Below are positions 21,292 through 30,471 of a DNA stretch of 64,000 bases, in pieces. The position numbers and the translations under genes are program-made. The notes beneath the pieces are model-generated. The model had not been told where the DNA came from and searched no databases. It was given only the letters and a program-made list of their open reading frames with translations. Positions within the stretch are counted from its first letter, which is position 1. Each line of letters opens with the position of its first letter. Source of the DNA: Pseudomonas sp. R84 (GTDB lineage Bacteria; Pseudomonadota; Gammaproteobacteria; Pseudomonadales; Pseudomonadaceae); assembly GCF_009834515.1 (NCBI RefSeq), contig NZ_CP019426.1:6093501-6157500 (forward strand), written 5' to 3'.

Positions 21292-23061
21292 TTATTGCGC
21301 CTTGGTCTCGGTCGTTGCAGCAGGCTTGGCAGCTGGCTTCTTCGCCGGCTCAGCCTTCTTCGCTGCCGGTTTCGCTGCAGACTTTTTCGCCTCGGTTTTA
21401 GCCGCAGGCTTCTTCACCGCTGGCTTGGCCGCTGCTTTCTTCGCCGGTTCAGCTTTAACCGGCGCAGCAGGCTTCGGTGCTTCCACCGGAGCTGGCGCAG
21501 GTGCCGGGGTCGGCGCAGGTGCTGGAGCAACCGGCGCTGGAGTCGGCTCTGGAGCCTTCACTGGCTCAGGCTTCTTCTCTTCATCCGAACCGCCGAACAG
21601 GTTGCTGAAGAAGTTGCCCTTCTTCGCCGCCACGGCACCCGCCGCGCCTGCCGCTGCTGCAGCCGGAACCACTTTCGCCGGTTCAAACGATTTGCCCGCC
21701 GCCAAATCTTCAACCTGACTGGCTGCACGCTGACCGGTGCGCAGTGCGCCCTCCAGCGTGCCCGGGTACAAGGTGTCGGTGTGTTCGCCGGCGAACGTCA
21801 CGCGTTGCAGCGGACGTTCCCACAGGCGCCAGAACTTGCTGATCTGGCCCGGGCCGTAAGCCAGGTAAGCGCCGCCCATCGACGGGTCGGTGCTGTAGCG
21901 ACGGATTTCATAACCGGTGAACGAGCCACGGGCCTGTGGATAAAACGCGTGCAGACGAATCAGCACCTGATCGACCATCTGCTTGTCGCCGAACGCCTGC
22001 ATCACGCGGGCATTGTCGCCGGACAGGTTGATCACCACGTTGGCGCCGCCCTTCAGCGCAGGTTCAATCCAGAGCATGCCAAGACCGGTGTTGCTATAAA
22101 TCTCGCCGGACATGCGCGCCTTGCTTTCCCACACCGGCGTCTTGAACTTCAGCATGATCTGGTCGCGCCAGCCGTAGTTGGTGCCCTTGATCGCCGCCAG
22201 ATGCTGAGCATCCAGCGCTGGGGTCAGGGCAATCTTGTTCAGCGCACGCAATGGCACAGCCAGCACAACGTAGTCAGCCTGATAGCCAACGCTGCCGACC
22301 TTGACGGTCACGCCATCCTTGTCCTGAACGATCGCGGAAACTGGCGAGTTGGTCTTGATGGTTTTGATCTGTTTGACGAACGCCTGCGCCAGCACCTGGC
22401 TGCCGCCGACTAGACGCGAAGCACGCAGGTCACGGTCGGAGATGCCGCGATAGACGCGGTTCTGCTGGGCGAAATACAGCAGCGACAGACGCGAAGGTTC
22501 GTCGTAGTGGGTGCGGATGTCCTGGTTGATCAACTGGCGCGCAGTGGCCGGCAGATTCTGCTTGTCGAGCCAGCTCGATACGGTGATCTGGTCCAGTGCG
22601 TGCAGGGTGCTGGTCGCCGCCGGGTTCTGCGGATCGTCGATCGAACGTGCCAGATCGTCGAGGGTTTTCTGGTAGCGCTTCAGGGCATCGGCGGTGGCCG
22701 GTTGCTTGGTCGCCAGATCAGCGGCGGAGAAATACTCGCCGTCGATCAGGTAGCCCGGGGTACGCACGAACTCAGGTGCCGGCGTGGTGCCGAGCTTGAA
22801 CGTCGAGACGTACTTGTTCAGCACCGGCTGGGTCTTGTCGTTGCCGATCCACTCGCTGGTGGCCATGCCCGAACGACCGCCCAGGCTCGGCTTGGCTTCC
22901 AGCAGCGTGACCTGCCAGCCCTTGTTTTGCAGTTCATAAGCGGCAGTCAGGCCCGACAGGCCACCGCCGATCACGATTGCAGTTTTATCCTTGGCCAGCG
23001 CTGTAACGCTGAATAGCCCCAACATCACTAGCGCACAGGCGCGCAGCCAACCGACAGACAT
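21292..23061 (-). CDS. Flavin-containing amine oxidase with a Lys/Ala/Pro-rich histone-like tail
   Basis: A 589-residue protein. A signal-like N-terminus (RACALVMLGLFSVTALAKD) precedes the FAD dinucleotide motif IGGGLSGLTAAYEL (about 32-45) and LLEAKPSLGGR. The amine-oxidase domain ends with VTFAGEHTDTLYPGTLEGALRTG near residue 440. The last roughly 100 residues are low complexity: first Ala/Pro/Val repeats, then repeats of KPAAK/KKPAAK type like those of AlgP or PhaF. The PAO1 homologue lies next to bioA as here. Oxidation of an amine in the periplasm is inferred; the substrate is unknown. The basic tail could bind DNA, polymer or cell wall. Confidence 0.85.
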   Translation of the reverse strand: MSVGWLRACALVMLGLFSVTALAKDKTAIVIGGGLSGLTAAYELQNKGWQVTLLEAKPSLGGRSGMATSEWIGNDKTQPVLNKYVSTFKLGTTPAPEFVRTPGYLIDGEYFSAADLATKQPATADALKRYQKTLDDLARSIDDPQNPAATSTLHALDQITVSSWLDKQNLPATARQLINQDIRTHYDEPSRLSLLYFAQQNRVYRGISDRDLRASRLVGGSQVLAQAFVKQIKTIKTNSPVSAIVQDKDGVTVKVGSVGYQADYVVLAVPLRALNKIALTPALDAQHLAAIKGTNYGWRDQIMLKFKTPVWESKARMSGEIYSNTGLGMLWIEPALKGGANVVINLSGDNARVMQAFGDKQMVDQVLIRLHAFYPQARGSFTGYEIRRYSTDPSMGGAYLAYGPGQISKFWRLWERPLQRVTFAGEHTDTLYPGTLEGALRTGQRAASQVEDLAAGKSFEPAKVVPAAAAAGAAGAVAAKKGNFFSNLFGGSDEEKKPEPVKAPEPTPAPVAPAPAPTPAPAPAPVEAPKPAAPVKAEPAKKAAAKPAVKKPAAKTEAKKSAAKPAAKKAEPAKKPAAKPAATTETKAQ

Positions 23062-23284
23062 TCAGCGAACTCCGGAAATACACGTAGGAAAAAGCACTTT
23101 TGCGGGTCAGACGCCCCAAAGAACCGCGAAGAATACGTTAGCCATCAAAACGCCGCCAGCGACGTCTATCGGCTCATACAAAGTAGCTCAATCGACACAA
23201 TGGGTTGTCCCCGCGCGACGCATTGCATAGGCTTGCGCGATTGTTTGCCCGCGCCTGACGCGAGCCGCCTCGAGGAGACTGTAA

Positions 23285-24691
23285 ATGGGCCTGAATAACC
23301 AGTGGATGCAACGCGACCTCGCGGTGTTGTGGCATCCCTGCACCCAGATGAAAGACCACGAACAGCTGCCGCTGATCCCGATCAAGCGCGGCGAAGGCGT
23401 CTGGCTCGAAGACTTCGAAGGAAAGCGCTACCTCGACGCCGTCAGCTCGTGGTGGGTCAACGTGTTCGGCCACGCCAACCCGCGCATCAACCAGCGCATC
23501 AAGGATCAGGTCGATCAGTTGGAACACGTGATTCTGGCCGGCTTTAGCCATCAGCCGGTGATCGAGCTGTCCGAGCGTTTGGTGAAGATGACGCCGCAAG
23601 GCCTGAACCGGGTGTTCTACGCCGATAACGGTTCGTCCTGCATCGAAGTCGCGCTGAAAATGAGCTTTCACTATTGGCTCAATCGCGGCCAGCCAAACAA
23701 GAAACGCTTTGTCACCCTGACCAACAGCTACCACGGCGAAACCATGGCGGCGATGGCGGTCGGTGACGTGCCGCTGTTCACCGAGACCTACAAAGCGCTG
23801 CTGATGGACACCATCAAGGTGCCGAGCCCGGATTGCTACGGACGCCCGCAAGGCATGAGCTGGGAAGAGCATTCGCGCAGCATGTTCGCCGCCATGGAAC
23901 AGACTTTGGCTGAGAATCATGACAGCGTCGCGGCAGTGATCGTCGAGCCGCTGATTCAGGGCGCTGGCGGCATGCGCATGTATCACCCGGTTTATCTGAA
24001 GCTGCTGCGCGAGGCATGCGACCGTTATGGCGTGCATTTGATCCTCGACGAAATCGCCGTTGGCTTTGGTCGCACCGGGACGATGTTTGCTTGTGAACAG
24101 GCTGGCATTCGCCCGGACTTCCTCTGCCTGTCGAAAGCCCTGACCGGCGGCTATCTGCCGCTGGCCGCGTGCCTGACCACCGACGAGGTCTACAGCGCTT
24201 TCTACGACGACTATCCAACCCTGCGCGCCTTTCTGCATTCGCACAGCTACACCGGCAATCCGCTGGCGTGCGCGGCGGCACTGGCGACGCTGGATATCTT
24301 CGAGCAGGACAACGTCATCGAGAACAACAAGGCCCTGGCCCAGCGCATGGCCTCGGCGACGGCACACCTGGTCGATCACCCGAACGTCTCCGAAGTGCGC
24401 CAGACCGGCATGGTCCTGGCCATCGAAATGGTCAAGGATAAAGCCACGAAAGAGGCCTACCCTTGGCAGGAGCGTCGTGGTTTGAAGGTGTTCCAGCATG
24501 CGCTGGAGCGTGGCGCGTTGCTGCGCCCGCTCGGTAGCGTGGTGTATTTCCTGCCGCCGTACGTGATCACCCCGGAGCAAATCGACTTCCTCGCTGAAGT
24601 GGCTAGCGAAGGCATCGACATTGCCACCCGTGACAGCGTCAGTGTGGCCGTGCCAAAAGATTTCCACCCGGGGTTCCGCGATCCGGGCTGA
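23285..24691 (+). CDS. bioA: Adenosylmethionine-8-amino-7-oxononanoate aminotransferase
   Basis: BioA is a PLP enzyme of biotin synthesis. It transfers the amino group of SAM to 8-amino-7-oxononanoate, forming diaminopelargonate. The 468-residue length is usual. The PLP lysine is Lys284 in LSKALTGGYLPL, with LILDEIAVGFGRTG before it and the substrate-site motif SSWWVNVFGHANP near residue 54. The other bio genes are not in this window. It is divergent from the amine oxidase and followed by a REPIN and rsmE. Confidence 0.97.
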   Translation: MGLNNQWMQRDLAVLWHPCTQMKDHEQLPLIPIKRGEGVWLEDFEGKRYLDAVSSWWVNVFGHANPRINQRIKDQVDQLEHVILAGFSHQPVIELSERLVKMTPQGLNRVFYADNGSSCIEVALKMSFHYWLNRGQPNKKRFVTLTNSYHGETMAAMAVGDVPLFTETYKALLMDTIKVPSPDCYGRPQGMSWEEHSRSMFAAMEQTLAENHDSVAAVIVEPLIQGAGGMRMYHPVYLKLLREACDRYGVHLILDEIAVGFGRTGTMFACEQAGIRPDFLCLSKALTGGYLPLAACLTTDEVYSAFYDDYPTLRAFLHSHSYTGNPLACAAALATLDIFEQDNVIENNKALAQRMASATAHLVDHPNVSEVRQTGMVLAIEMVKDKATKEAYPWQERRGLKVFQHALERGALLRPLGSVVYFLPPYVITPEQIDFLAEVASEGIDIATRDSVSVAVPKDFHPGFRDPG

Positions 24692-24721
24692 TTCAAAATT
24701 TTTGGCGCCTGAGCTACCGCT

Positions 24722-24786
24722 TTCGCGAGCAGGCTCGCTCCCACAGGGGAATGCATTTCAAATGTGGGAGCGAGCCTGCTCGCGAA
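24722..24786. repeat. REPIN-type inverted repeat, family A
   Basis: Facing family A motifs with a spacer of about 18 bp lie between bioA and rsmE. Confidence 0.85.
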
Positions 24787-24834
24787 TGAAGTCGACACCG
24801 ATCCAACTGATTCACATCTTTCCAGAGACCCGAA

Positions 24835-25554
24835 ATGAGACTGTCCCGCTTCTTTATCGACGCCCCCCTGAGCACCGGCGAACACGAATTGCCGGAGGCC
24901 CAGGCGCATTACATCAGCCGCGTGCTGCGCATGGCCGAGGGCGATGCGGTGCAATTGTTCGACGGTTCTGGCCATGAGTTTCGCGGCGCCCTGCTGGAAG
25001 TCGGCAAGAAGCGCGTGACCGTGCAGATCGACGAGCAATTCGCCGGTCAGGTCGAATCGCCGCTGCACATCCACCTCGGCCAGGGCTTGTCCCGAGGCGA
25101 GCGCATGGATTGGGCAATTCAGAAAGCCACCGAACTGGGCGTAAATGAAATTACGCCGATCTTCAGTGACCGCTGCGAAGTCCGCCTCAAGGACGAACGC
25201 GCCGACAAACGCCTGCTGCACTGGCGCCAAGTGGCGATCAGTGCGTGTGAGCAATGTGGTCGTTCGCGAGTGCCGGTGATTCATCCGCCGGTGTTGCTGG
25301 CGGACTGGATCAAGCAGACCGAAGCGGAGTTGAAACTGGTGCTGCACCCGGTGGCCGAGCCGTTGGTGAGTCATGCCAAACCGGCGACGCTAGCGTTCCT
25401 GATCGGGCCTGAGGGCGGTTTGACGGATGCCGAAGTCGAGCAGGCCAAAGGCAACGGTTTCCACGCCGCCCGCCTCGGCCCGCGGGTGTTGCGCACCGAG
25501 ACGGCGCCAGTGGTTGCACTGGCAGTGGCCCAACAACTCTGGGGTGATTTCTAA
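24835..25554 (+). CDS. rsmE: 16S rRNA m3U1498 methyltransferase
   Basis: RsmE methylates N3 of uridine 1498 in helix 44 of 16S rRNA, near the decoding centre. The 239-residue protein opens MRLSRFFIDAPL. An N-terminal PUA-like part contains LPEAQAHYISRVLRM, and a C-terminal SPOUT knot contains FLIGPEGGLTDAEVEQA and LGPRVLRTETAPVVALA, which form the SAM-binding trefoil. The start has AGAGAC upstream. It is monocistronic between two REPINs. Confidence 0.96.
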   Translation: MRLSRFFIDAPLSTGEHELPEAQAHYISRVLRMAEGDAVQLFDGSGHEFRGALLEVGKKRVTVQIDEQFAGQVESPLHIHLGQGLSRGERMDWAIQKATELGVNEITPIFSDRCEVRLKDERADKRLLHWRQVAISACEQCGRSRVPVIHPPVLLADWIKQTEAELKLVLHPVAEPLVSHAKPATLAFLIGPEGGLTDAEVEQAKGNGFHAARLGPRVLRTETAPVVALAVAQQLWGDF

Positions 25555-25578
25555 ATCCACAATTGGAATACGTTCCCC

Positions 25579-25668
25579 TGTAGGAGTGAGCCTGCTCGCG
25601 ATAGCGGTCTATCAGTCAAAAACACTGTTGACTGGCCGGACGCAATCGCGAGCAGGCTCACTCCTACA
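25579..25668. repeat. REPIN-type inverted repeat, family B
   Basis: Facing family B motifs lie between convergent rsmE and the hemolysin-III gene. Confidence 0.85.
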
Positions 25669-25685
25669 GGGGGATGGTGGCGTCT

Positions 25686-26303
25686 CTAGAGGACATAAAA
25701 CAGAATCGCGACAAAGTGCAGCAAACTCCCCGCGATCACGAACAAATGCCAGATCCCGTGCGCATGCCGCAACCGGTGATCCAAAGCAAAAAAGATAATC
25801 CCCACCGTGTACAAAACCCCGCCCGACGCCAGCCAGGCAAAACCTGTCGTGCCCAGCGCCGCAATCAACGGCTTCACCGCCACCAATACAATCCAGCCCA
25901 TCACCGCATAAATCACGATCGACAGAATCCGCGCTTCCGAACGCGGTTTGATCTCTTGCAGGATGCCGATCAACGCCAGCCCCCAGACAATCCCGAACAA
26001 CGTCCAGCCCCACGGCCCGCGCAGGGTCACCAGGCAGAACGGCGTGTAACTGCCGGCAATCAACAGGTAGATCGAAAAGTGATCAACCTTCTTCATGATC
26101 GCTTTCTTGCGCCCGCGCACGCTGTGGTACACGGTCGAGGCGCTGTAGAGCACCAGCAAGGTAAACGCGTAAATCGCCACACTGACAATCTTCCACGGGC
26201 TGCCATCGAGGCTGGCAATCACCAGCATCCAGACGCCGCCGATAAACGCTGCCACTGCCCCGACCAGATGGGTCCAGGCGTTGAGTTTTTCTCCGTGATA
26301 CAT
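25686..26303 (-). CDS. Hemolysin III family membrane protein (YqfA/TrhA-like)
   Basis: A 205-residue, seven-helix membrane protein of the PAQR/hemolysin III family. Conserved features are NAWTHLVGAVAA at the start, SASTVYHSV near residue 55, DHFSIYLLIAGSYTPF near 88 and HAHGIWHLFVIAGSLLHF at the end. Together these provide the Asp/His set of a putative metal-dependent amidase-like site. The E. coli relative is linked to membrane energy metabolism and long-chain fatty acids; true haemolysis is not implied. Confidence 0.9.
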   Translation of the reverse strand: MYHGEKLNAWTHLVGAVAAFIGGVWMLVIASLDGSPWKIVSVAIYAFTLLVLYSASTVYHSVRGRKKAIMKKVDHFSIYLLIAGSYTPFCLVTLRGPWGWTLFGIVWGLALIGILQEIKPRSEARILSIVIYAVMGWIVLVAVKPLIAALGTTGFAWLASGGVLYTVGIIFFALDHRLRHAHGIWHLFVIAGSLLHFVAILFYVL

Positions 26304-26389
26304 GTATTGCTCACCTCACATTCGTTACCGCAGCGCGCAAGGCTCGGGCCTTGAGCGTAAAAGCGCAATGTTTCTGTTGAACACGATCC

Positions 26390-26428
26390 CCTGGAGGAGC
26401 TGCCGAAGGCTGCGATCTCTTGATCTTC
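26390..26428. repeat. Half copy of the family C repeat
   Basis: A single arm (GGAGCTGCCGAAGGCTGCGA then TCTCTTGATC) without its facing partner. It lies just upstream of mdcR. Confidence 0.65.
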
Positions 26429-26465
26429 CGTGCACAATCGGCCGATACCAAAAAGAGTCCGCGCC

Positions 26466-27386
26466 GTGCTGATCGACGAAGAATTGACCCTGAAAAAACT
26501 CGAGGTGTTCCTCGCTTTCATGCGCACCGGCAACCTCGCCCGCGCCGCTGCCGAGTTGCAGACCAGCAACGTCAGCGTGCACCGCGCCATTCATTCGCTG
26601 GAAAGTGCCCTGCGCTGCCCACTGTTCAAACATGAAGGCCGCAACCTGACGCCGCTGGAAAGTGCTTACGTGCTGGAAGAACGCGCGCAGAAGCTGATCA
26701 ATGACGTGGTCGAAAGCGTGCGCCTGACCCGCGAAGCCGCCGGGTTCTCGGCTGAACGCTTCAAACTCGGCTCGCTGTACTCACTGACCGTGAAAACCGT
26801 GCCGCAACTGATCATGGGCCTGAAGATCCGCCGCAGCGAACTCAACATCGACCTGATCCTCGGCTCGAACATCGATCTGCTGTACAAGCTGAAAAACATG
26901 GAAGTCGACGCGATTCTGGTGTCGCTGGATGACAGCATCAACGACCCGGATTGCGAGCAGATTGCGCTGTTTTCCGACGACATCTTCCTCGCCACACCGG
27001 CAGATTCAAAGTTCGCCCAGCGCAGTGAAGTGGATCTGGCTGAGGTGCGCGATGAAACGTTCATCACCCTGACCCAGGGCTTTGCTACGCATCAGGACGG
27101 TAACCGGGTGTTCAAGCAGGCGGGGTTCGAGCCGAAGGTGGCGATGCAGGTGAATGACATCTTCACGCTGCTGAGCATGGTCAGCTCGGGGGTGGGTTAT
27201 GCGTTGCTGCCGGGGAGGATTGCTGCGGTCTATGAGAACCGGGTGAAGCTGATTCCGTTGCAGGAGAAGTACCGGTTGCAGCAGCACATTGGTGTGGTGT
27301 TTTTGAAGGCCAAGGAAAGGGATCCGAATTTGCTGGCGTTGCTGGCGGAGTGTCGGATGTATGCCAATCGGCAGGCTGGGGTTTAG
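26466..27386 (+). CDS. mdcR: LysR-type regulator of malonate utilisation
   Basis: A 306-residue LysR-type regulator. The HTH lies in KKLEVFLAFMRTGNLARAAAELQTSNVSVHRAI, and the co-inducer-binding domain covers the rest. The GTG at 26466 is chosen because it gives the family's usual N-terminus; another GTG at 26430 would add 12 residues read from the half-REP. It is convergent with the mdc operon, facing madM across a family D repeat. The MdcR assignment rests on this neighbourhood. It probably activates mdcA onward in response to malonate. Confidence 0.82.
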   Translation: MLIDEELTLKKLEVFLAFMRTGNLARAAAELQTSNVSVHRAIHSLESALRCPLFKHEGRNLTPLESAYVLEERAQKLINDVVESVRLTREAAGFSAERFKLGSLYSLTVKTVPQLIMGLKIRRSELNIDLILGSNIDLLYKLKNMEVDAILVSLDDSINDPDCEQIALFSDDIFLATPADSKFAQRSEVDLAEVRDETFITLTQGFATHQDGNRVFKQAGFEPKVAMQVNDIFTLLSMVSSGVGYALLPGRIAAVYENRVKLIPLQEKYRLQQHIGVVFLKAKERDPNLLALLAECRMYANRQAGV

Positions 27387-27410
27387 ATCAAGATCAAGAT
27401 CAACAGCTAC

Positions 27411-27678
27411 CCCCTCACCCCAGCCCTCTCCCCCAAGGGGGCGAGGGGGAAAGGGAGCAGATCGGGGGCTTTTCAAAACCTGAGTTCGACTCAGGAATTT
27501 CAGGTCGGCGTACCTCCAACATCCACCTCGGTCAGTCCCCTCTCCCTCAAGGGGTAGAGGGAGCAGATCTCCATGGGTCTCAAAGCCTGAGTTCGACTCA
27601 GGACTTTCAGGTCGATGTATAACGCCAAAACACCTCGGTCAGTCCCCTCTCCCCCCGGGAGAGGGCTAGGGTGAGGGG
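27411..27678. repeat. Long inverted repeat element, family D (two internal units)
   Basis: The ends are CCCTCACCCCAGCCCTCTCC and, facing it, GGGAGAGGGCTAGGGTGAGG. Inside, a unit with CCTGAGTTCGACTCAGG, TTCAGGTCG and CTCGGTCAGTCCCCTCTCCC occurs twice in tandem. It fills the 301-bp gap between convergent mdcR and madM; no gene is seen in it. Confidence 0.85.
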
Positions 27679-27688
27679 CTTTTGATTT

Positions 27689-28453
27689 TCAGCCCACAAT
27701 CCCGCGAACAATGAAGAACAACAACGATGGCCCCAGCAAGCAGCCAAGTCCGGTATGAAACGTAGCCGTCAACGCCCCATAAGGCACCAACCGCCGATCC
27801 GTCGCCGCCAGCCCCGCCGTCACCCCACTCACCGTCCCGGCCAATCCACCAAACACCATCGCCGAACGCGGGTTATCCAGGCCCATCCAGCGCGCCGCGA
27901 CCGGCGTGCCGACCATCACCAGAATCGCCTTGATCAACCCGGTGGCAATCGACAGCGCCATCACATCCGAGGTCGCACCAATCGCCGCGCCGGTCACTGG
28001 CCCAACGATGTAAGTCACCGCCCCGGCGCCAATGGTGGTCATGCTCACCGCATCACGATAACCAAACGCCCAGGCCATGCACGCGCCGACAATGAACGGC
28101 AGAATCGTGCCCAGCAGCAGCGCAACTACACCAATCATTCCGGCCTTCTTCGCCTCGGTCGCCTGCACTTCAAACGCCGTGGCCACAATCGCAAAGTCAC
28201 GCAGCATCGCCCCGCCCATCAGGCCGATGCCGGAGAATAACGTCAGGTCCGCCAGGCCCTTCTGCCCGCCGGTCATGGTGCCGCCGACCCAGGCCAGTAC
28301 CAGACCAATAACGATGGCAATCGCCGAGCCGTGAATACGCCCGAACGTCAGGCGCTTAGAGAGCACCACCGACACCCACATGATCACGCCGACAAAGGCG
28401 AATGCAGTAACCAGCCCGTTGTGTTCCAGACCTTTCTCGATGAGATCCCACAT
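27689..28453 (-). CDS. madM: Malonate transporter subunit MadM
   Basis: A 254-residue integral membrane protein and the larger subunit of the two-part malonate:sodium symporter. It has about eight hydrophobic helices, with GSAIAIVIGLVLAWVGGTMTGGQKGL and TTIGAGAVTYIVGPVTGAAIGA as conserved-looking loops. It starts 1 bp after the madL stop, so the two are translated together. As the last gene of the mdc operon it supplies the substrate. Confidence 0.94.
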   Translation of the reverse strand: MWDLIEKGLEHNGLVTAFAFVGVIMWVSVVLSKRLTFGRIHGSAIAIVIGLVLAWVGGTMTGGQKGLADLTLFSGIGLMGGAMLRDFAIVATAFEVQATEAKKAGMIGVVALLLGTILPFIVGACMAWAFGYRDAVSMTTIGAGAVTYIVGPVTGAAIGATSDVMALSIATGLIKAILVMVGTPVAARWMGLDNPRSAMVFGGLAGTVSGVTAGLAATDRRLVPYGALTATFHTGLGCLLGPSLLFFIVRGIVG

Positions 28454-28454
28454 A

Positions 28455-28871
28455 TCAGCGACCTCCTACTGGCGTGCCGACCGGGGAGATTTCCGCCGGC
28501 TCGTCAGGCAATGGCTCGCCTTTATGCGTGCGGCTGATCAAGGCAATCGTGCAGCCACAGACCACCACCGAACCAATCGCCGCCAACACCGCCACCGGCC
28601 CACCGTGCAGCGCAGTGACAACGTTTTGTTGCGCAGCCATCGCCACCACCACAGGAATGTACATCGCGCCCCAGAAGCCGACGCCCATCTCGCATTCCTT
28701 GGTCATCCCACCGCGTTTCTGCATCCACAACCGCGCGCAGATCAACAGGATCATGGCGATGCCGACCCCGCCGACATTGGATTTGACGCCCAACAACACG
28801 CCGAGCATGTCACCCATGATCACCCCTGCCAGCGTACAGATCGCGAGCAGCGCCACACCGTAAATAATCAT
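28455..28871 (-). CDS. madL: Malonate transporter subunit MadL
   Basis: A 138-residue small subunit of the malonate symporter with four hydrophobic helices, starting MIIYGVALLAICTLAGVIMG. The ATG at 28871 is preferred because GAGGA lies 8 bp upstream; the frame is open for five more codons. It follows mdcH by 65 bp and precedes madM directly. Confidence 0.94.
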   Translation of the reverse strand: MIIYGVALLAICTLAGVIMGDMLGVLLGVKSNVGGVGIAMILLICARLWMQKRGGMTKECEMGVGFWGAMYIPVVVAMAAQQNVVTALHGGPVAVLAAIGSVVVCGCTIALISRTHKGEPLPDEPAEISPVGTPVGGR

Positions 28872-28936
28872 TGTTGTAGTCCTCAAAGTGCATCGTCGAA
28901 TGTTGTTTTTGTTGTTCGAAGCTTGAGTCGGCGGTT

Positions 28937-29857
28937 TTAGAGTTGGCGGCCACCCTCCTCTCGTAACAGCGCCTGCAAGGTGTCGAGGCGCGCACTGTCA
29001 AAGGCAGTCACGGTGCCCTGCTCGAACACCCGGCGCGCCAGCCCGGTCAGCACCGCACCGGGCGGCATTTCGATCTGTAAACGCACGCCGCGCTCGTAGG
29101 CGCTTTGCACGGTGCCGCGCCAATCCACCACGCGGCACATGTTGAAAGCGAGGTCGTCGCGCAGCGCTTCGACGTTGATCACCGGACGCGCGCGGCTGCC
29201 GCTCAGGTAAGCGATTTTCGGAGTCCTCAATTCAACTTTGGCGAAGGCCTCGGCGAGGGTTTGTGCAGGTGCCTCCAGCAGCGGACAGTGCGACGGCACG
29301 CTCACCGCCAGACGTTTCGCCAGACCAGCGCCACGACTGCGCGCCAGTTCGGCTACGGTTTGCATCGCCTCATCACTGCCGGCAATCACCACTTGGTTGT
29401 CGGCGTTGATGTTGGCCAGATACACCGGCGTATCCTCGCTGTGCACCTGCGCCAGCAGCGTTTCGACTGTAGATAACTGCAGGCCGATAATCGCGGTCAT
29501 GCCGTAGCCTTGTGGATAAGCCTGCTGCATCAACTCACCGCGCAGGCTGACCAGATGCAACGTATCGCTGAAGCTCAAAGCGCCGGCAACCACTGCTGCC
29601 GGGTAAGCGCCGATGGACAGGCCGGCGACGTAGTCCGCCGTCAGTCCGTCCTGCAACAACTGCCGCGAAGCAGCGACTCCGGCGATCAGCAGGCAGAGCT
29701 GAACCGCCCTTGTCGTGCGCAATGCTTCGCTGGAATCGAGCAGCAAAACATCCTCACCAAGCACATCGCTGGCCTCGACCAAGGTCTCGCGGGGCAAACG
29801 CTGAAGCATTCCCGCCTGCTGCGCGCCCTGGCCGGGGAACACCAGCAAACTGCTCAC
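28937..29857 (-). CDS. mdcH: Malonate decarboxylase, malonyltransferase subunit
   Basis: MdcH loads malonyl groups from malonyl-CoA onto the decarboxylase carrier protein, priming it. This 306-residue acyltransferase shows LVFPGQGAQQAGML at the N-terminus and the serine nucleophile in AGLSIGAYPAAVVAG, with VPSHCPLL supplying the active-site His region. The start is the GTG at 29857. It overlaps the mdcG stop in a GTGA arrangement, so the two are translationally coupled. Confidence 0.94.
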   Translation of the reverse strand: MSSLLVFPGQGAQQAGMLQRLPRETLVEASDVLGEDVLLLDSSEALRTTRAVQLCLLIAGVAASRQLLQDGLTADYVAGLSIGAYPAAVVAGALSFSDTLHLVSLRGELMQQAYPQGYGMTAIIGLQLSTVETLLAQVHSEDTPVYLANINADNQVVIAGSDEAMQTVAELARSRGAGLAKRLAVSVPSHCPLLEAPAQTLAEAFAKVELRTPKIAYLSGSRARPVINVEALRDDLAFNMCRVVDWRGTVQSAYERGVRLQIEMPPGAVLTGLARRVFEQGTVTAFDSARLDTLQALLREEGGRQL

Positions 29858-30471
29858 GCTGCCTGCTCCTGCGGATTCCACGGATCGATCACCAGGCAAG
29901 CCTGATGGGCATTTTTCAGCAGCACGCGTGCCGAACCGCTGGCCCATTCACGCAAAGCCACAGCACCAAACGGCGTCTGCAATTGCAGGTCGACCCGGCA
30001 CACAGCTTGATCGAAAAGCTCCACGAGTTTGCATGCCTGATTACGAGTGATCAGTTGCGGTGTACGCAGAATCAAATCGAGGTCACTGGCCGTGTGCATT
30101 GCGGTAAAACCACTGGCCAATTCAAACCCGACACTGCCGCTGACACCCCAGACCCAACCGCAATCGTCGAGCCTCGGCCGCAGTTGTTTGAGTGCCTGAA
30201 TCACTGGCAAATCGCGCTCGCTGTCGACATGACAAAGCGCTTCCGGACTGACGCGACAGGCAATCGAATCGACCGCCATAAACGCCGCCAGCCGCTGTTC
30301 GCGCGACACACCGCGAACGCCGACCGCGACAAAACCTTCAGCGCTCAACGCCCGCCGCACCACCACCGGTTGCCCGGTGGCCAATGACGCGACTGCCCAC
30401 AGCGGCGCATCCGCCGGCAACTGCGCCGGGGTCATACCCCAGAGCAGATCGTGGGCCAGAGGCGTGTTCAC
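29854..30471 (-). CDS. mdcG: Phosphoribosyl-dephospho-CoA transferase (holo-carrier synthase)
   Basis: MdcG attaches the triphosphoribosyl-dephospho-CoA prosthetic group made by MdcB to the carrier protein MdcC. The 205-residue protein has a nucleotidyltransferase signature, GSVGFELASGFTAMHTASDLDLIL, with the two metal-binding aspartates (DLD). Two adjacent GTG codons could start it; the one at 30471 overlaps the mdcE stop as GTGA and is preferred. Both neighbours overlap, a tight operon. Confidence 0.93.
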   Translation of the reverse strand: MNTPLAHDLLWGMTPAQLPADAPLWAVASLATGQPVVVRRALSAEGFVAVGVRGVSREQRLAAFMAVDSIACRVSPEALCHVDSERDLPVIQALKQLRPRLDDCGWVWGVSGSVGFELASGFTAMHTASDLDLILRTPQLITRNQACKLVELFDQAVCRVDLQLQTPFGAVALREWASGSARVLLKNAHQACLVIDPWNPQEQAA

